This document shows positions 53,466 to 63,510 of a DNA stretch of 64,000 bases, in pieces (positions within the stretch are counted from its first letter, which is position 1; each line of letters starts with the position of its first letter). Source of the stretch: Dolichospermum sp. DET69 (lineage in GTDB: Bacteria; Cyanobacteriota; Cyanobacteriia; Cyanobacteriales; Nostocaceae). The notes below the pieces were generated by a model, which was given only the letters and a program-made list of their open reading frames with translations, was not told the origin of the DNA and ran no database searches. The DNA is taken from contig CP070233.1 in assembly GCA_017355425.1 (NCBI GenBank), positions 5,055,501-5,119,500 of the forward strand, read 5' to 3'. The position numbers and the translations under genes were made by a program.

Positions 53466-54146
53466 CTAACCACCTATTTCTTGTAGCATTGCTTGTATGC
53501 GCTCTGCACTTTCTGTGTCATTTCCCCGCTGATATAAATTCAATGCTTTTTTGAGAACTTTGTTTGCTTGTGTCATTTGTCGTCGTTGTTTAAACATAGA
53601 ACCGATTAACTCATAGGTGCGAGGATTATTTTTATCTAAATTAATTGCTTGTTCATAAGCCCACAAAGCTGATTGATAATCACCCAAACTAACTTGAGAA
53701 ACTCCTAATCCTAAATAAGCGTTGACATTATTCCGATTTAACTGGATAGCCCGTCGGTAAGCCTCCTTTGCTCCTTTGTTATCGCTTTTACTACTTTTGA
53801 TATAACCAACAGCATAGTAAAAATCACTATTATTAGGATTAATGGCAATAGCTCGACGATAAGCATCTAAGGCTGAGGAAAGATTGCCTTGTTGAGTATA
53901 TAAGTAACCGATAGTAGCATGAATTCTGTCATTTTTACGATCTAATTGTGCTGCTTGTTGATAAACTGCGATCGCTCCATTATAATCTTTAGAATCTACC
54001 AGTTTTTTCCCCTCTTCTATCAGATTTTTCAACTCTGCATTATCAGCTTGTACCACTAATACATCAGTTGTTGCTACTACAGGTGTGCTAGTAAATAAAC
54101 ATCCTAATAAGATAGCAGTTAATACGAATGATGTTTTTTTGTACAT
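53466..54146 (-). CDS. Secreted TPR-repeat protein
   Basis: 226 aa from ATG 54146 (MYKKTSFVLTAILLGCLFTS TPVVATT), which gives a signal peptide with an AxA-like cleavage site; longer upstream starts do not. Then five to six TPR units: GKKLVDSKDYNGAIAVYQQA, YTQQGNLSSALDAYRRAIAI and similar. TPR domains mediate protein assembly; likely periplasmic. Upstream gene runs divergently. Confidence 0.75.
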   Translation of the reverse strand: MYKKTSFVLTAILLGCLFTSTPVVATTDVLVVQADNAELKNLIEEGKKLVDSKDYNGAIAVYQQAAQLDRKNDRIHATIGYLYTQQGNLSSALDAYRRAIAINPNNSDFYYAVGYIKSSKSDNKGAKEAYRRAIQLNRNNVNAYLGLGVSQVSLGDYQSALWAYEQAINLDKNNPRTYELIGSMFKQRRQMTQANKVLKKALNLYQRGNDTESAERIQAMLQEIGG

Positions 54147-54405
54147 AGTAAATTTTCCTAGATTTTCTGTAACCGTTTTTATGCGGATATTAAACCAAAA
54201 ATATTTATCTTTATAATCTATATTATTCACATTTACATAATACAGTATTAATATTTTCTTAAATCACTTAACATCTTTGAGGATTATAGCAATAAATTAA
54301 TACTTTCGCCCATCGGTACTGATAAATTGCAGGTAAATGAAGTATCAAGCAAGTTTTATTCCTGAATTTTGGTATAATTCCCTAATTTATCTTCTCAATA
54401 AATGT

Positions 54406-54732
54406 ATGCTTTTAACTACTACTGATGTGATTCAAGGGGCTGTAATTCAATCATACTTGGGCATTGTGACAGCAGAAGTTGTCTATGGTAGCAATTTTCT
54501 TCGAGATTTTTTAGCAAGTATTCGGGATATTGTTGGTGGCCGCACTGGTAGCTATGAGCGTCTCTTTGAAGAAGGACAACGGAAAGCAATGGAAGAATTA
54601 GAACAGAGAGCGCAACGCTTAGGTGCTGATGCTGTTATTGGTATTGCAGTTGATACGGGAACAATTAACGTTGATCAATCTGGTGTTTTATTAGTAATTA
54701 CAGCCACAGGTACAGCCGTAAAAATTCGTTGA
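54406..54732 (+). CDS. YbjQ/UPF0145 family protein
   Basis: 108 aa from ATG 54406 (MLLTTTDVIQGAVIQSYLGI VTAEVVYGSNFLRDFLASIR DIVGGRTGSYERLFEEGQRK AMEELEQRAQRLGADAVIGI). This is the putative heavy-metal-binding DUF74/YbjQ fold, a small pentameric protein. The extra 23 N-terminal codons of the open frame are not conserved in the family. Confidence 0.8.
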   Translation: MLLTTTDVIQGAVIQSYLGIVTAEVVYGSNFLRDFLASIRDIVGGRTGSYERLFEEGQRKAMEELEQRAQRLGADAVIGIAVDTGTINVDQSGVLLVITATGTAVKIR

Positions 54733-54987
54733 TATTTTCCTGATTTTGTAATTTTCAACCATTTACTGACCTAACTAATTTATAACTATAGAAAGAGTCA
54801 ATAACTCTTTCTATTGATAGAGATTTGAAATTATAATTAGCGATTTAATATTAGATATAAGCTTAAATAATTCAAAATTCCAAGCAGTGTTGAAAAGAAA
54901 GAATTCCCTTCTTAGAGTTTTTTCTTGTGAAAATATACAATATATAAACGAGCAACTTTGTTGCAATAACAAGGGAGAAAAATAGCT

Positions 54988-55641
54988 ATGGCATACGTAA
55001 ATCGAGTAGGCGAAGAAATTGGTTCTTCTGAGTCCTTGTCAGCTAATAGAGTCACTGAATACCGAGACCGTGTCCGCTGGGGTCCAATAATTTCCGGTGT
55101 GTTAGTTGCTTTAGCAACTCAATTAATATTGAGTTCCTTTTTTAGTGCCCTCGGTGCCGGAAGAATTGCCGAATCCTTAGAGCCAAGAAGCATTACCCCT
55201 ACTACTATTAGTAATGTCGGAATTTGGTCAACTATTGCCTTATTACTGTCCTTGTTTATCGGTGCTTGGATAACAACCCGTGCTTGTGGACCCATGCACC
55301 GAGATACAGCCATACTCAACGGTGCAATTCTTTGGGCAACAACTATCGCACTTAGCTCTTTTCTCTTAGCTAATGGAGTTTTTGGAGTTTTTGGAGTAGC
55401 CGCTTATAATGCCACCCAAGTTATTAATCAATTACAGCAACAGGGGAATGTTGTCACGTCGAATATACCCGTCTTGACTGCTGAACAAACTCGCAATATT
55501 GCTGCTGCAACCTCAAGAACTTTGTGGTGGTTTGTGTTTGGTTCTTTGTTAGGTTTACTTGCTTCCTTGGTAGGAGCAGTATCAGGTGCGCGTAGTACCT
55601 CTAACTCTAGTACATCTAGAACTAATAATTATAATTCCTGA
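54988..55641 (+). CDS. Hypothetical membrane protein
   Basis: 217 aa. Hydrophobic segments at about 31-54 (GPIISGVLVALATQLILSSF), 74-96, 104-128 and 172-196 (TLWWFVFGSLLGLLASLVGA). The N-terminus is cytoplasmic-like and polar (YVNRVGEEIGSSESLSANRV). A GGAG-type RBS is at 54972-54975. Not assigned; some relatives are annotated as hypothetical YrzE-like or DUF3792-like proteins. Confidence 0.65.
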   Translation: MAYVNRVGEEIGSSESLSANRVTEYRDRVRWGPIISGVLVALATQLILSSFFSALGAGRIAESLEPRSITPTTISNVGIWSTIALLLSLFIGAWITTRACGPMHRDTAILNGAILWATTIALSSFLLANGVFGVFGVAAYNATQVINQLQQQGNVVTSNIPVLTAEQTRNIAAATSRTLWWFVFGSLLGLLASLVGAVSGARSTSNSSTSRTNNYNS

Positions 55642-55649
55642 TTGAAAAG

Positions 55650-56210
55650 TTATGGAAGTGTTGGTAAAATTTGTTGAAATTCTGCCGAGTTGAGAGTTGC
55701 AAAATACAGTTCAATTTCCATCTGAGGATAGCGACTACGAATTGATGAATAAGCTTGATTTAAATAATCTGTATGTACTTGCAACTCTCGTTCTTTATCT
55801 TTACTTAAATTAGAGTCAATCATCATGGCATAAGCTCCACAATCTTGATGATCAATAATTATCACTTTGTGAATATGGTGCAGTCTATAGGAAATATCTA
55901 ATTGATCCCAAAATGCTTCAGCATCAGATTGATGAGGAAATCCAGTTACAGCTAGAGAAGCTCCTGCTAAGGCTGTCCAATCATATTTACCACCTAAATT
56001 TTTATTCATTAAAAAATATTGCTCTGCTGTCATGAACCGAAAGTCAATACAACTTAGAACTAAAGCTTGAGCTTGATTAACTTCAGCTTTCACTGGTGTC
56101 GCTGATTGGAGAACAGTAAAAGCGACTGCTGCGGGAAGAAACGATTTCAGAAAATGACGACGACTAGCTAAGGGATGACAACAAAGACATTGATTGATAG
56201 TTTTATTCAT
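55650..56210 (-). CDS. Beta-carbonic-anhydrase-like protein with twin-arginine signal
   Basis: 186 aa. N-terminal LASRRHFLKSFLPAAVAFTV is a Tat-type signal, so the protein is probably exported and folded. Zinc-site motifs of beta-carbonic anhydrase are present: CIDFRF (Cys, Asp, Arg) and IIDHQDCGAY (His, Cys). The fold is short and the substrate pocket is atypical, so it may be a carbonic-anhydrase-related protein. It starts 6 bases after the SulP transporter on the same strand, implying coupled export of function: bicarbonate transport plus CO2/HCO3- interconversion. Confidence 0.7.
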   Translation of the reverse strand: MNKTINQCLCCHPLASRRHFLKSFLPAAVAFTVLQSATPVKAEVNQAQALVLSCIDFRFMTAEQYFLMNKNLGGKYDWTALAGASLAVTGFPHQSDAEAFWDQLDISYRLHHIHKVIIIDHQDCGAYAMMIDSNLSKDKERELQVHTDYLNQAYSSIRSRYPQMEIELYFATLNSAEFQQILPTLP

Positions 56211-56216
56211 ATTTTA

Positions 56217-57905
56217 TCAGTCATTTAATTCCATCAATTCTTTTGATTTTAAATCAGTGACTCCACGTGGCAAACATCCTATAATTTGAGGAGAGATAGA
56301 GCAAATAGCATCTGTAGTTGTTTCAAAACAATTTGATAAACCAATTGTTTCTAATAATCCCGAACGTTCTAGTAGTTGTTTAACTTCCAGTTGTAGACCT
56401 GTGAGAATTAAACGGCAATTGTGGCGTTGCAAATCGTGATAAATGTCTTCTAATGCTACTAACCCAGTCGTATCCATATTTGGCACAAACCGTAACCGCA
56501 AAATTAAATATTTTACTTCTGGTTCATCTCTAAGAAAGGTAGCAAACCTTTCCGCAGCCCCAAAAAATACCGGACCATCTACCCGATAAACAGCAATTTC
56601 TTTCCCTAATTCCAGAGGAGTACCGGGGGGAAATACTTCAGTTTCGGGAATTTTCACCAAACTTAAATCACTCATCCGTTTGATGAACAAAGCACCAGCC
56701 GCAATTAATCCTACTTCTACAGCGAGAACTAAGTCAAACAAGATTGTTACCAACCAAGTTAAAATCATCACCGCAAAGTCAGAATAGGTAGCCCGCATTA
56801 ATAAACCAATGGCTTCCCACTCAATCATCCGCCAGCTAACTACCATGAGAATTCCCGCCAATGCGGCTAGGGGAATCTGTGCTGCTAAGGGCGCTAAAGT
56901 GAGAACAATAATGGCTAAAGCAACGCCGTGAATTACTCCTGATAGTCGAGTTTTACCGCCAGAACGGACATTAACAGCAGTCCGAGCAATTGCCCCTGTG
57001 GCTGGGATACCGCCAAAAAATGGGACAATCATATTTGCTAATCCTTGACCAATTAATTCGCGATCGCTATTATGTTTCTCACTAACAGTCATACCATCAG
57101 CCACAACTGCCGATAATAAAGATTCAATACTACCCAAAGCAGCTAAAGCCAAAGCTGGATTAATCAATTCTCGAATCACACTAACATCATTCCAGTGGGG
57201 AATCCCTTGGGGCATCGGTAAAGATTGGGGAATCGCCCCAATTGTGGGAACATTTAGATGAAAACAAGTAGCTATTCCCGTTGCTAATACCAACCCCACT
57301 AAAGAACCTGGTATTGTATTATTAATCCTCGGCCACAAAACTGTAGTCGCAATTACCACAATTGCCAGTCCCACTGCTGCCAAATTTACAGTTTCTACAT
57401 GAGTTAAAGTTTGCCAAACTCCCGGCAAAAAATGTTCACTCCGTGGTAGTTTTAAACCAAATAAATTATTTAATTGACCACAAAAAATAATAACAGCAAT
57501 CCCATTAGTAAAACCTGCTGTGACTGGATAGGGAATAAACTTCACTAGCTGTCCGAGTTTGGCTACTCCCAAAGCAATTTGGATAATTCCCGCCATTACC
57601 CCAGCAATCCAAACTTTCTCAATCCCGTACTTGGCGACAATTCCCACCAAAATCACGGCCATTGCTCCCGTGGGTCCGGTAATCTGGACTGGAGAACCGC
57701 CAAAGATAGCCGCCACAATTCCTGCGACAATAGCAGTATAAAGCCCCGCCTTTGGTTCGACTCCACTAGCTACAGCAAAAGCCAAAGCCAAAGGCAATGC
57801 TACTACTGCTGCGGTTAATCCTCCCGTCAAATCCCCACGCCAGCTACTAAACCAACGACCTAGACGGAAAAGCTTTGATTCTTGGAGAGTATCAGAGATG
57901 GCCAT
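56217..57905 (-). CDS. SulP family anion (probable bicarbonate) transporter
   Basis: 562 aa with 10-14 membrane helices (e.g. LTAAVVALPLALAFAVASGV EPKAGLYTAIVAGIVAAIFG, the SLC26 signature) and a C-terminal STAS domain from about residue 430 (VDGPVFFGAAERFATFL, FVPNMDTTGLVALEDIY). Cyanobacterial SulP proteins include BicA (Na+-dependent bicarbonate) and sulfate transporters; the carbonic-anhydrase-like gene downstream favours bicarbonate. No direct selectivity residue can be called. Confidence 0.82.
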   Translation of the reverse strand: MAISDTLQESKLFRLGRWFSSWRGDLTGGLTAAVVALPLALAFAVASGVEPKAGLYTAIVAGIVAAIFGGSPVQITGPTGAMAVILVGIVAKYGIEKVWIAGVMAGIIQIALGVAKLGQLVKFIPYPVTAGFTNGIAVIIFCGQLNNLFGLKLPRSEHFLPGVWQTLTHVETVNLAAVGLAIVVIATTVLWPRINNTIPGSLVGLVLATGIATCFHLNVPTIGAIPQSLPMPQGIPHWNDVSVIRELINPALALAALGSIESLLSAVVADGMTVSEKHNSDRELIGQGLANMIVPFFGGIPATGAIARTAVNVRSGGKTRLSGVIHGVALAIIVLTLAPLAAQIPLAALAGILMVVSWRMIEWEAIGLLMRATYSDFAVMILTWLVTILFDLVLAVEVGLIAAGALFIKRMSDLSLVKIPETEVFPPGTPLELGKEIAVYRVDGPVFFGAAERFATFLRDEPEVKYLILRLRFVPNMDTTGLVALEDIYHDLQRHNCRLILTGLQLEVKQLLERSGLLETIGLSNCFETTTDAICSISPQIIGCLPRGVTDLKSKELMELND

Positions 57906-58282
57906 ATTGTTATTCTCAACTCTTATACAATTTGCTGCTATTTTACTGCAATTATAAAAATAAGATTTTTTAACCTCAACTTAGTAATAGGATGTCCTCG
58001 CCCAATATGCTTAGTTTGGGTGAGAATTTTTGCGTTTGCATTCAGCAAGCTCTAATTATTACAAATATTAACACTTCACTCAAACATAGAATATATCTAG
58101 TTTTCACTTAAATGCAGATCTCAATTTGAGGAACTCTCAATATCTACTGATGGCATATTGGTTTAAAATCTTCGTGTCAAGTCCGTTCTTTAGTTCTAAT
58201 GATCAAATTGTGTAAATTCTGTAATTATCCCCCATCAGACTTTCATTAAAAATGTCAATTTATCCTCTAATTCGACAAGTGT
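57906..58282. other. Divergent promoter region of sulP and sugar transporter genes
   Basis: About 375 bases between divergent genes, no gene, no clear hairpin or known operator. Confidence 0.4.
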
Positions 58283-59587
58283 ATGTTTAGATATCCTAAA
58301 TATTCAACTGTTCCTCTATTATGCAGTTTATTTTTGATTTCTCTGATCTTGGTTGCTTGTGTAAACGGTAAAAATGACGATCGCATTTTGGATGTTTGGG
58401 TTCATGCTGGCCAAGAAGCAGAACGCCAGACCATCGCTGCACAGGTGGAACGGTTCAACCAGTCAGAAAATGACATTAAGGTGCAATTGACCTTTATTCC
58501 CGAAGGTTCTTACAATTCTCAAATTCAAGCTGCGGCACTTTCTAGAGATTTACCAGATATTTTAGAATTTGATGGCCCTTTTGTTTATAACTACGTTTGG
58601 CAAAAGAATCTAATTCCCATTGATAATATAATTTCCCCAGAGGTAAAAGATGATTTGCTACCTTCTATTATTGAACAGGGAACTTATCATCATCACCTTT
58701 ATTCAGTTGGTACATTTGACTCTGGTTTAGGACTCTATGGCAACCGTAAACAGTTAGAAACCGCAGGAGTTTCCATTCCTAAAAATAATACTAATGCTTG
58801 GACAGTGGCAGAGTTTAACCAAGTATTGGCTAAGTTAACCGAGAAAGACCCTAATAAAGATGGGCAAGTGCTTGATCTAAAATTAAACTATGGTGGTGAA
58901 TGGTTTACCTATGGTTTCGCTCCCATTATCCATTCTGCTGGGGGTTCTTTACTCCGTCAAAAGGGTGAAACATTGGAAGCTGAGGGAGCAATTAATGGAG
59001 AAAAAGCAATTCAAGCGATCGCACACTTGCAATCTTGGTTACAAAATAACTATGTTGATCCTAACCTGGATGATGCTGCCTTTACCAGTGGTAGAGTAGC
59101 TCTTTCTTGGGTTGGTCATTGGGCTTATGCTGGTTATGCTAAAGCATTGGGGAATGATTTAGTTTTATTACCCTTACCTAATTTTGGCACAGGCTCAAAA
59201 ACTGGACAAGGTTCTTGGAATTGGGGAATTACTAGTAATTGCAAAAACCCCAAAGCCGCGATGAAATTCTTAGAATTTTTGTTAAAACCCCAGGAAGTAT
59301 TAGCCATGACTAATGCTAATGGTGCAGTTCCAGCTACCAAAAGTGCGATCGCTCAATCTCCACTTTATCAAGAAGGTGGTCCCCTACGTTTATTTTCTGC
59401 CCAACTCTTAAACGGAAACACTGTACCCCGTCCTCGTACTCCTGGATATGCGGTAGTAACTTCAGCATTTCAACAAGCATTTAATAATATTCGCAATGGT
59501 GTGGATGTGGAAAAAGCTTTAAAAAAAGCCGCTATTAACATTGACATTGATATTGAAGATAATCAAGGTTATCCCCAAGTGAGTTAG
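58283..59587 (+). CDS. Carbohydrate ABC transporter substrate-binding lipoprotein
   Basis: 434 aa. A lipoprotein signal (SLFLISLILVACVNG, lipobox VAC with Cys26) anchors it to the plasma membrane. Family 1 solute-binding fold: LDVWVHAGQEAERQTIAAQV ERFNQSEND, LPDILEFDGPFVYNYVW. First of four genes SBP-permease-permease-ATPase. Could handle a sugar, glycerol phosphate or a compatible solute such as glucosylglycerol or trehalose. Confidence 0.85.
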   Translation: MFRYPKYSTVPLLCSLFLISLILVACVNGKNDDRILDVWVHAGQEAERQTIAAQVERFNQSENDIKVQLTFIPEGSYNSQIQAAALSRDLPDILEFDGPFVYNYVWQKNLIPIDNIISPEVKDDLLPSIIEQGTYHHHLYSVGTFDSGLGLYGNRKQLETAGVSIPKNNTNAWTVAEFNQVLAKLTEKDPNKDGQVLDLKLNYGGEWFTYGFAPIIHSAGGSLLRQKGETLEAEGAINGEKAIQAIAHLQSWLQNNYVDPNLDDAAFTSGRVALSWVGHWAYAGYAKALGNDLVLLPLPNFGTGSKTGQGSWNWGITSNCKNPKAAMKFLEFLLKPQEVLAMTNANGAVPATKSAIAQSPLYQEGGPLRLFSAQLLNGNTVPRPRTPGYAVVTSAFQQAFNNIRNGVDVEKALKKAAINIDIDIEDNQGYPQVS

Positions 59588-59612
59588 TGAACCATTCACA
59601 AATTAATCAACC

Positions 59613-60518
59613 ATGAATTACTTATTGTCCCAATTAAAAAATGAACGAAATACACCTGCTTTATTTGTCTCTCCGGCTTTAATTGGACTCTTTTTATTTT
59701 TGGGATTGCCATTTTTATCAGCAATCATCTTATCCTTTACAAATTTGCGTCTTGGTTCTCCACTGCCTTTAGAATTTTTAGGTTTAGAACAATATCACCG
59801 CATTCTTAAAGATCCAGCATTTTTACGAGCATTATTGAATAATGGCATTTTTGCCCTAGTGATAGTACCTTTACAAACAGCGATTGCTTTAGGACTAGCC
59901 ATATTATTAAATCAACCATTAAAAGGCATGGCAATTTTCAGAACATTCTTTTTCATGCCCGTTGTCTTTCCCATGTCTTTAGTTTCAGTGGTTTGGATAT
60001 TAATTTATGCCCCCAATGCTGATGGAATGATGAACTCTTTTATGGAGTTATTAACATGGGGATTTTGGGAAGCAAAGGACTTTCTGCGTGATTCTTGGTT
60101 AGCTTTACCCTCCATTATCCTGTTATCTATGTGGCAGGGTGTCGGCTTTCAAATGGTGATTATTCTCGCGGGTTTACAGTCAATTCCTGAAAATTTATAT
60201 GAAGCTGCGGCTATTGATGGTAGTAATAAATTGAATCAATTTATTTATATCACCTTACCTCAATTACGAAATACTTTGATTTTTGTGATGTTAGTGACTT
60301 CAATTTTGGCTTTTAGACTATTTGATCAAATTAAAATTATGACTCAAGGCGGTCCAAATGAGGCAACCACAACGGTAATGTATGAAGCGGTAAAAGCTGC
60401 TTTTGAACAGCAAAAAATGGCTAAGGGTGCAGCAATGACTGTGGTATTTTTTGTGGTGGTCTTGGCAATTACTATTATTCAAAGAATTGTGGTGAAACAG
60501 GAAAGAGCTATTGATTAA
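59613..60518 (+). CDS. Carbohydrate ABC transporter permease (MalF-like)
   Basis: 301 aa, six hydrophobic helices, and the EAA coupling loop YEAAAIDGSNKLNQFIYITL PQLRNTLIFV. Pairs with the permease at 60580. It starts 25 bases after the lipoprotein stop. Confidence 0.9.
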   Translation: MNYLLSQLKNERNTPALFVSPALIGLFLFLGLPFLSAIILSFTNLRLGSPLPLEFLGLEQYHRILKDPAFLRALLNNGIFALVIVPLQTAIALGLAILLNQPLKGMAIFRTFFFMPVVFPMSLVSVVWILIYAPNADGMMNSFMELLTWGFWEAKDFLRDSWLALPSIILLSMWQGVGFQMVIILAGLQSIPENLYEAAAIDGSNKLNQFIYITLPQLRNTLIFVMLVTSILAFRLFDQIKIMTQGGPNEATTTVMYEAVKAAFEQQKMAKGAAMTVVFFVVVLAITIIQRIVVKQERAID

Positions 60519-60529
60519 GAGATGATGGG

Positions 60530-60560
60530 AACGCAGATAAACGCGGATAAACGCAGATAA
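60530..60560 (+). repeat. Short tandem repeats ACGCAGATAA / ACGCGGATAA
   Basis: Three near-perfect 10-base units, ACGCAGATAA, ACGCGGATAA, ACGCAGATAA, between the two permease genes. Confidence 0.75.
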
Positions 60561-60579
60561 ATTTAATGGTTTAGATAAT

Positions 60580-61431
60580 ATGTCTATTTCTCAATCACAA
60601 GTACAAAAAATAATTGGCAAAGTCGTTATATATTTGATCTTGACTTTGTTAGCTTTTTTATTTGTTGCCCCAATTTTATTTATGATTGTGGGTAGTTTGA
60701 AACCTGATGATTTAGTATTGATAGAATCTGGAAGTATTAAGGCATTTATTCCTGATCAAATATCTTTTCAAAACTATCAAAATGTTTTTGAACGGGTTAA
60801 TTTTACGAGATTTTTCTTTAACTCCCTGTTCATTACCAGTATGATTGTATTGGTGGGTTTATTGGTCAATTCAATGGCAGCTTATGCTTTTGCCAGAATG
60901 CAATGGCAAGGTAGAGATATATTATTTGCTGTAGTTTTAGCTTTAATGATTATTCCCTTTGAAGCTATAGCTGTACCCTTGTTTTTTCAAATTACTTTAG
61001 TTGGGTTGCGTAATACTTATATTGCCCAAATTGTCCCATTTATTGCTAATTCTTTGGCGATTTATTTGTTTTACACCTTTTTTATTGGCTTACCCAAAGA
61101 ATTAGAAGAAGCAGCAAAAGTAGATGGAGCAAGTACATTTCAGACCTTTTTTGCCATAATTGTCCCCGTTTCTAAACCTGTATTTGCTACCGTAGCAATT
61201 CTCACCTTCTTAACACAATGGGGTTCATTTTTATGGCCTGTAATGGTGACAGTGGGGGAAAATGTCCGTCCTTTACCAGTAGCAATAGCCGAATTTCAAA
61301 CCCTACCACCATTACAATGGGGCGATATTATGGCCTTTGGAGTTATGATGGTAGCACCAGTTTTAATTATCTTTTTAATCTTCCAAAAATGGTTTGTAAA
61401 AGGAGTTGCATCTTCAGGAGTCAAAGGCTAA
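60580..61431 (+). CDS. Carbohydrate ABC transporter permease (MalG-like)
   Basis: 283 aa, six hydrophobic helices, EAA loop LPKELEEAAKVDGASTFQTF FAIIVPVSKPVFATVAILTF. Contains the usual SFQNYQNVFE and FFFNSLFIT start of the permease domain. Partner of the permease at 59613. Confidence 0.9.
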   Translation: MSISQSQVQKIIGKVVIYLILTLLAFLFVAPILFMIVGSLKPDDLVLIESGSIKAFIPDQISFQNYQNVFERVNFTRFFFNSLFITSMIVLVGLLVNSMAAYAFARMQWQGRDILFAVVLALMIIPFEAIAVPLFFQITLVGLRNTYIAQIVPFIANSLAIYLFYTFFIGLPKELEEAAKVDGASTFQTFFAIIVPVSKPVFATVAILTFLTQWGSFLWPVMVTVGENVRPLPVAIAEFQTLPPLQWGDIMAFGVMMVAPVLIIFLIFQKWFVKGVASSGVKG

Positions 61432-61562
61432 AAATCCCAACCTTCCAAAAACAACATCACCCAAACAAGATATCTCTCACCACCTCTTACCTTTGTGTCC
61501 TTCGCTCCTTCGTGGTTCATTAAATAAATATCTAAACACAAAACAAATAAACTAAAGTAACA

Positions 61563-62747
61563 ATGGCAACAATAGAATTTAAACAAATTTTCAAAGTCTA
61601 CTCCAACGGTTACACAGCCCTAAAAAACCTATCCTTAAACATCAAAGATGGAGAATTTTTAGTATTCGTTGGTCCCTCCGGTTGTGGTAAATCAACAGCT
61701 TTAAGAATCCTAGCCGGTTTAGAAGAAATTAGTGGCGGTAAACTAATGATTGGTGGAGAAATTGTCAACAACAAAACCCCCCAAGAACGTAACATAGCAA
61801 TGGTATTTCAAAACTATGCTCTTTACCCTCACATGACAGTTAGGGAGAATATAGAATTTCCTTTAAAAATGCTGAAAATGCCCAAACAAGAACGACAACA
61901 ACGGGTAATGGCAGCAGCCGAAAAATTAGGTTTAACCAACTTATTAGATAATAAACCCAAACAAATGTCAGGAGGACAACGCCAAAGAGTAGCAATGGGT
62001 AGAGCAATTGTGCGTAATCCTTCCGTATTTTTAATGGACGAACCATTATCTAATTTGGATGCCAAAATGCGGGTACAAATTAGAACGGAAATTTCCCAAT
62101 TACAGCGCAGTATGGGCATCACTATGGTATATGTCACCCATGATCAGGTAGAAGCGATGACAATGGGCGATCGCGTTGCAGTTATGCGCGGTGGTGAACT
62201 CCAGCAAATTGCTCCACCCCAGGAACTTTATGACTCTCCTGCAAATACCTTTGTAGCGGCTTTTATTGGTTCTCCAGCTATGAATATTTTCCACAGTCAA
62301 CTAGGTAAAAATGAAAGAGGTGAGTTTACCTTTGATTTCGCTGGACAACCATTTATCATAGATCCAGAAGCTCTTGATCACTATCAAGAATTAGAAAATT
62401 ACCTCAATCAGAAAATATTAATTGGTTTGCGTCCAGAAGCCTTTGCTTATCAAAAAACTTCGATAAACCAAGGTCACAAGATAGAGGTAGATGTAGAAAC
62501 AGTTGAATCCCTTGGTCATGAAATGATCATTTATTTCTATGCTGGGGTAGATAAAATTGAAGTGGAAGAAAACCGCGATGGATCTGCACAAGCAGGGATG
62601 AATAAGGAAGAAAATCGGAAAAAATCCTCAATTTTAATTGCTAGAGTCGCAACTTCTCCCGAAATTCAAGGTAAACCGAAATTAACTTTGAAAGTAGATA
62701 CAAAAAAATTGTATTTCTTTACTAAAGATGGTCAAGCCATTGTCTAA
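61563..62747 (+). CDS. Carbohydrate ABC transporter ATP-binding protein (MsmX/UgpC type)
   Basis: 394 aa. Walker [14 protein letters not shown], signature MSGGQRQRVAMGRAI, Walker B VFLMDEPLSNLDA, H-loop VTHDQVEAMTMGD. The C-terminal TOBE/OB regulatory domain (FIGSPAMNIFHSQLG... GLRPEAFAYQ) has a charged insertion (KIEVEENRDGSAQAGMNKEENRK) between beta strands. The last gene of the transport operon. Such ATPases often serve several sugar permeases. Confidence 0.9.
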   Translation: MATIEFKQIFKVYSNGYTALKNLSLNIKDGEFLVFVGPSGCGKSTALRILAGLEEISGGKLMIGGEIVNNKTPQERNIAMVFQNYALYPHMTVRENIEFPLKMLKMPKQERQQRVMAAAEKLGLTNLLDNKPKQMSGGQRQRVAMGRAIVRNPSVFLMDEPLSNLDAKMRVQIRTEISQLQRSMGITMVYVTHDQVEAMTMGDRVAVMRGGELQQIAPPQELYDSPANTFVAAFIGSPAMNIFHSQLGKNERGEFTFDFAGQPFIIDPEALDHYQELENYLNQKILIGLRPEAFAYQKTSINQGHKIEVDVETVESLGHEMIIYFYAGVDKIEVEENRDGSAQAGMNKEENRKKSSILIARVATSPEIQGKPKLTLKVDTKKLYFFTKDGQAIV

Positions 62748-62815
62748 TATATCAGAATGTAAGTAAACTGCGGCTAAAAAACTTCTGCCTGAAGTTATAT
62801 AATATTTAATTAAAT

Positions 62816-63085
62816 CTACCACTTGAGAAATGCTTCTTCAATCCCTTTCTCTCTTCTAACTTTGGCATCTATTTCAAACCAAGTTATAATTTGCTTTGTT
62901 GTCAATTCCTCAATAGAAACATCATATTCTTTGGCAATATGTTGTAAAATCCTCAAAGAAGAAATAGTCAGTCTTGTTAAAAACTTTTCAGGAGAAGATA
63001 ACAAAGCTGCGTCAACTTGAGCAGATTCTTCTGAAGATAAAAATTGGGTTGATGATTGATTAGGTGAAATATCCATAAAATTCAA
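62816..63085 (-). CDS. Hypothetical protein, possible small regulatory partner
   Basis: 89 aa, not recognised. An acidic N-terminus (DISPNQSSTQFLSSEESAQV DAALLSSPEKFLTRLTISSL RILQHIAKEYDVSIEELTTKQIITWFE) is helical. The pattern YDVSIEELTTKQI recalls short antitoxin-like proteins. Convergent with the ABC ATPase; a spacer without genes (63086-63282) separates it from the HicBA pair. Confidence 0.5.
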   Translation of the reverse strand: MNFMDISPNQSSTQFLSSEESAQVDAALLSSPEKFLTRLTISSLRILQHIAKEYDVSIEELTTKQIITWFEIDAKVRREKGIEEAFLKW

Positions 63086-63282
63086 AAAATTGTCTTTCTA
63101 CTATTAAATCATATTATTGTCACTCCTGAGCAATAAAAGCAGATCAATAGCGAGGATGTGCAAAGGGAAATTCTGCTTTTGATTTTTGGATGTGATTATG
63201 TTTACGTTTAGACTTAGATATTCCTGTGATTGAGGATATTAATGTAAATCAAACTACACAACCTGTCTAAAATGCCTAATAA

Positions 63283-63510
63283 CTAATGTAAAAGTTCTAT
63301 CAGTTCATCTTTAGTTAAATCTGCATCTCGAATTATTTTTACTAATAAACCTTTTCCGATAGTTTTACCACTATGGGAAGGAATAGAAACAACTCGATTA
63401 TCTTCATGTTTCATTCTTACATGACTTCCCTTTTGTCTGACTATATAAAAACCTGCTTTTTCTAATGCAGCAATCAGTTCTTCTCCTGTAATTGTTGGTA
63501 ATTTAGTCAT
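63283..63510 (-). CDS. HicA family toxin
   Basis: 75 aa from ATG 63510 (KLPTITGEELIAALEKAGFY IVRQKGSHVRMKHEDNRVVS IPSHSGKTIGKGLLVKIIRD ADLTKDELIELL). The HicA fold with GSHVRM and the catalytic His in PSHSGK is intact. Different subtype from those at 24.5 and 32.3 kb. Overlaps the HicB gene by 4 bases. Confidence 0.92.
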   Translation of the reverse strand: MTKLPTITGEELIAALEKAGFYIVRQKGSHVRMKHEDNRVVSIPSHSGKTIGKGLLVKIIRDADLTKDELIELLH

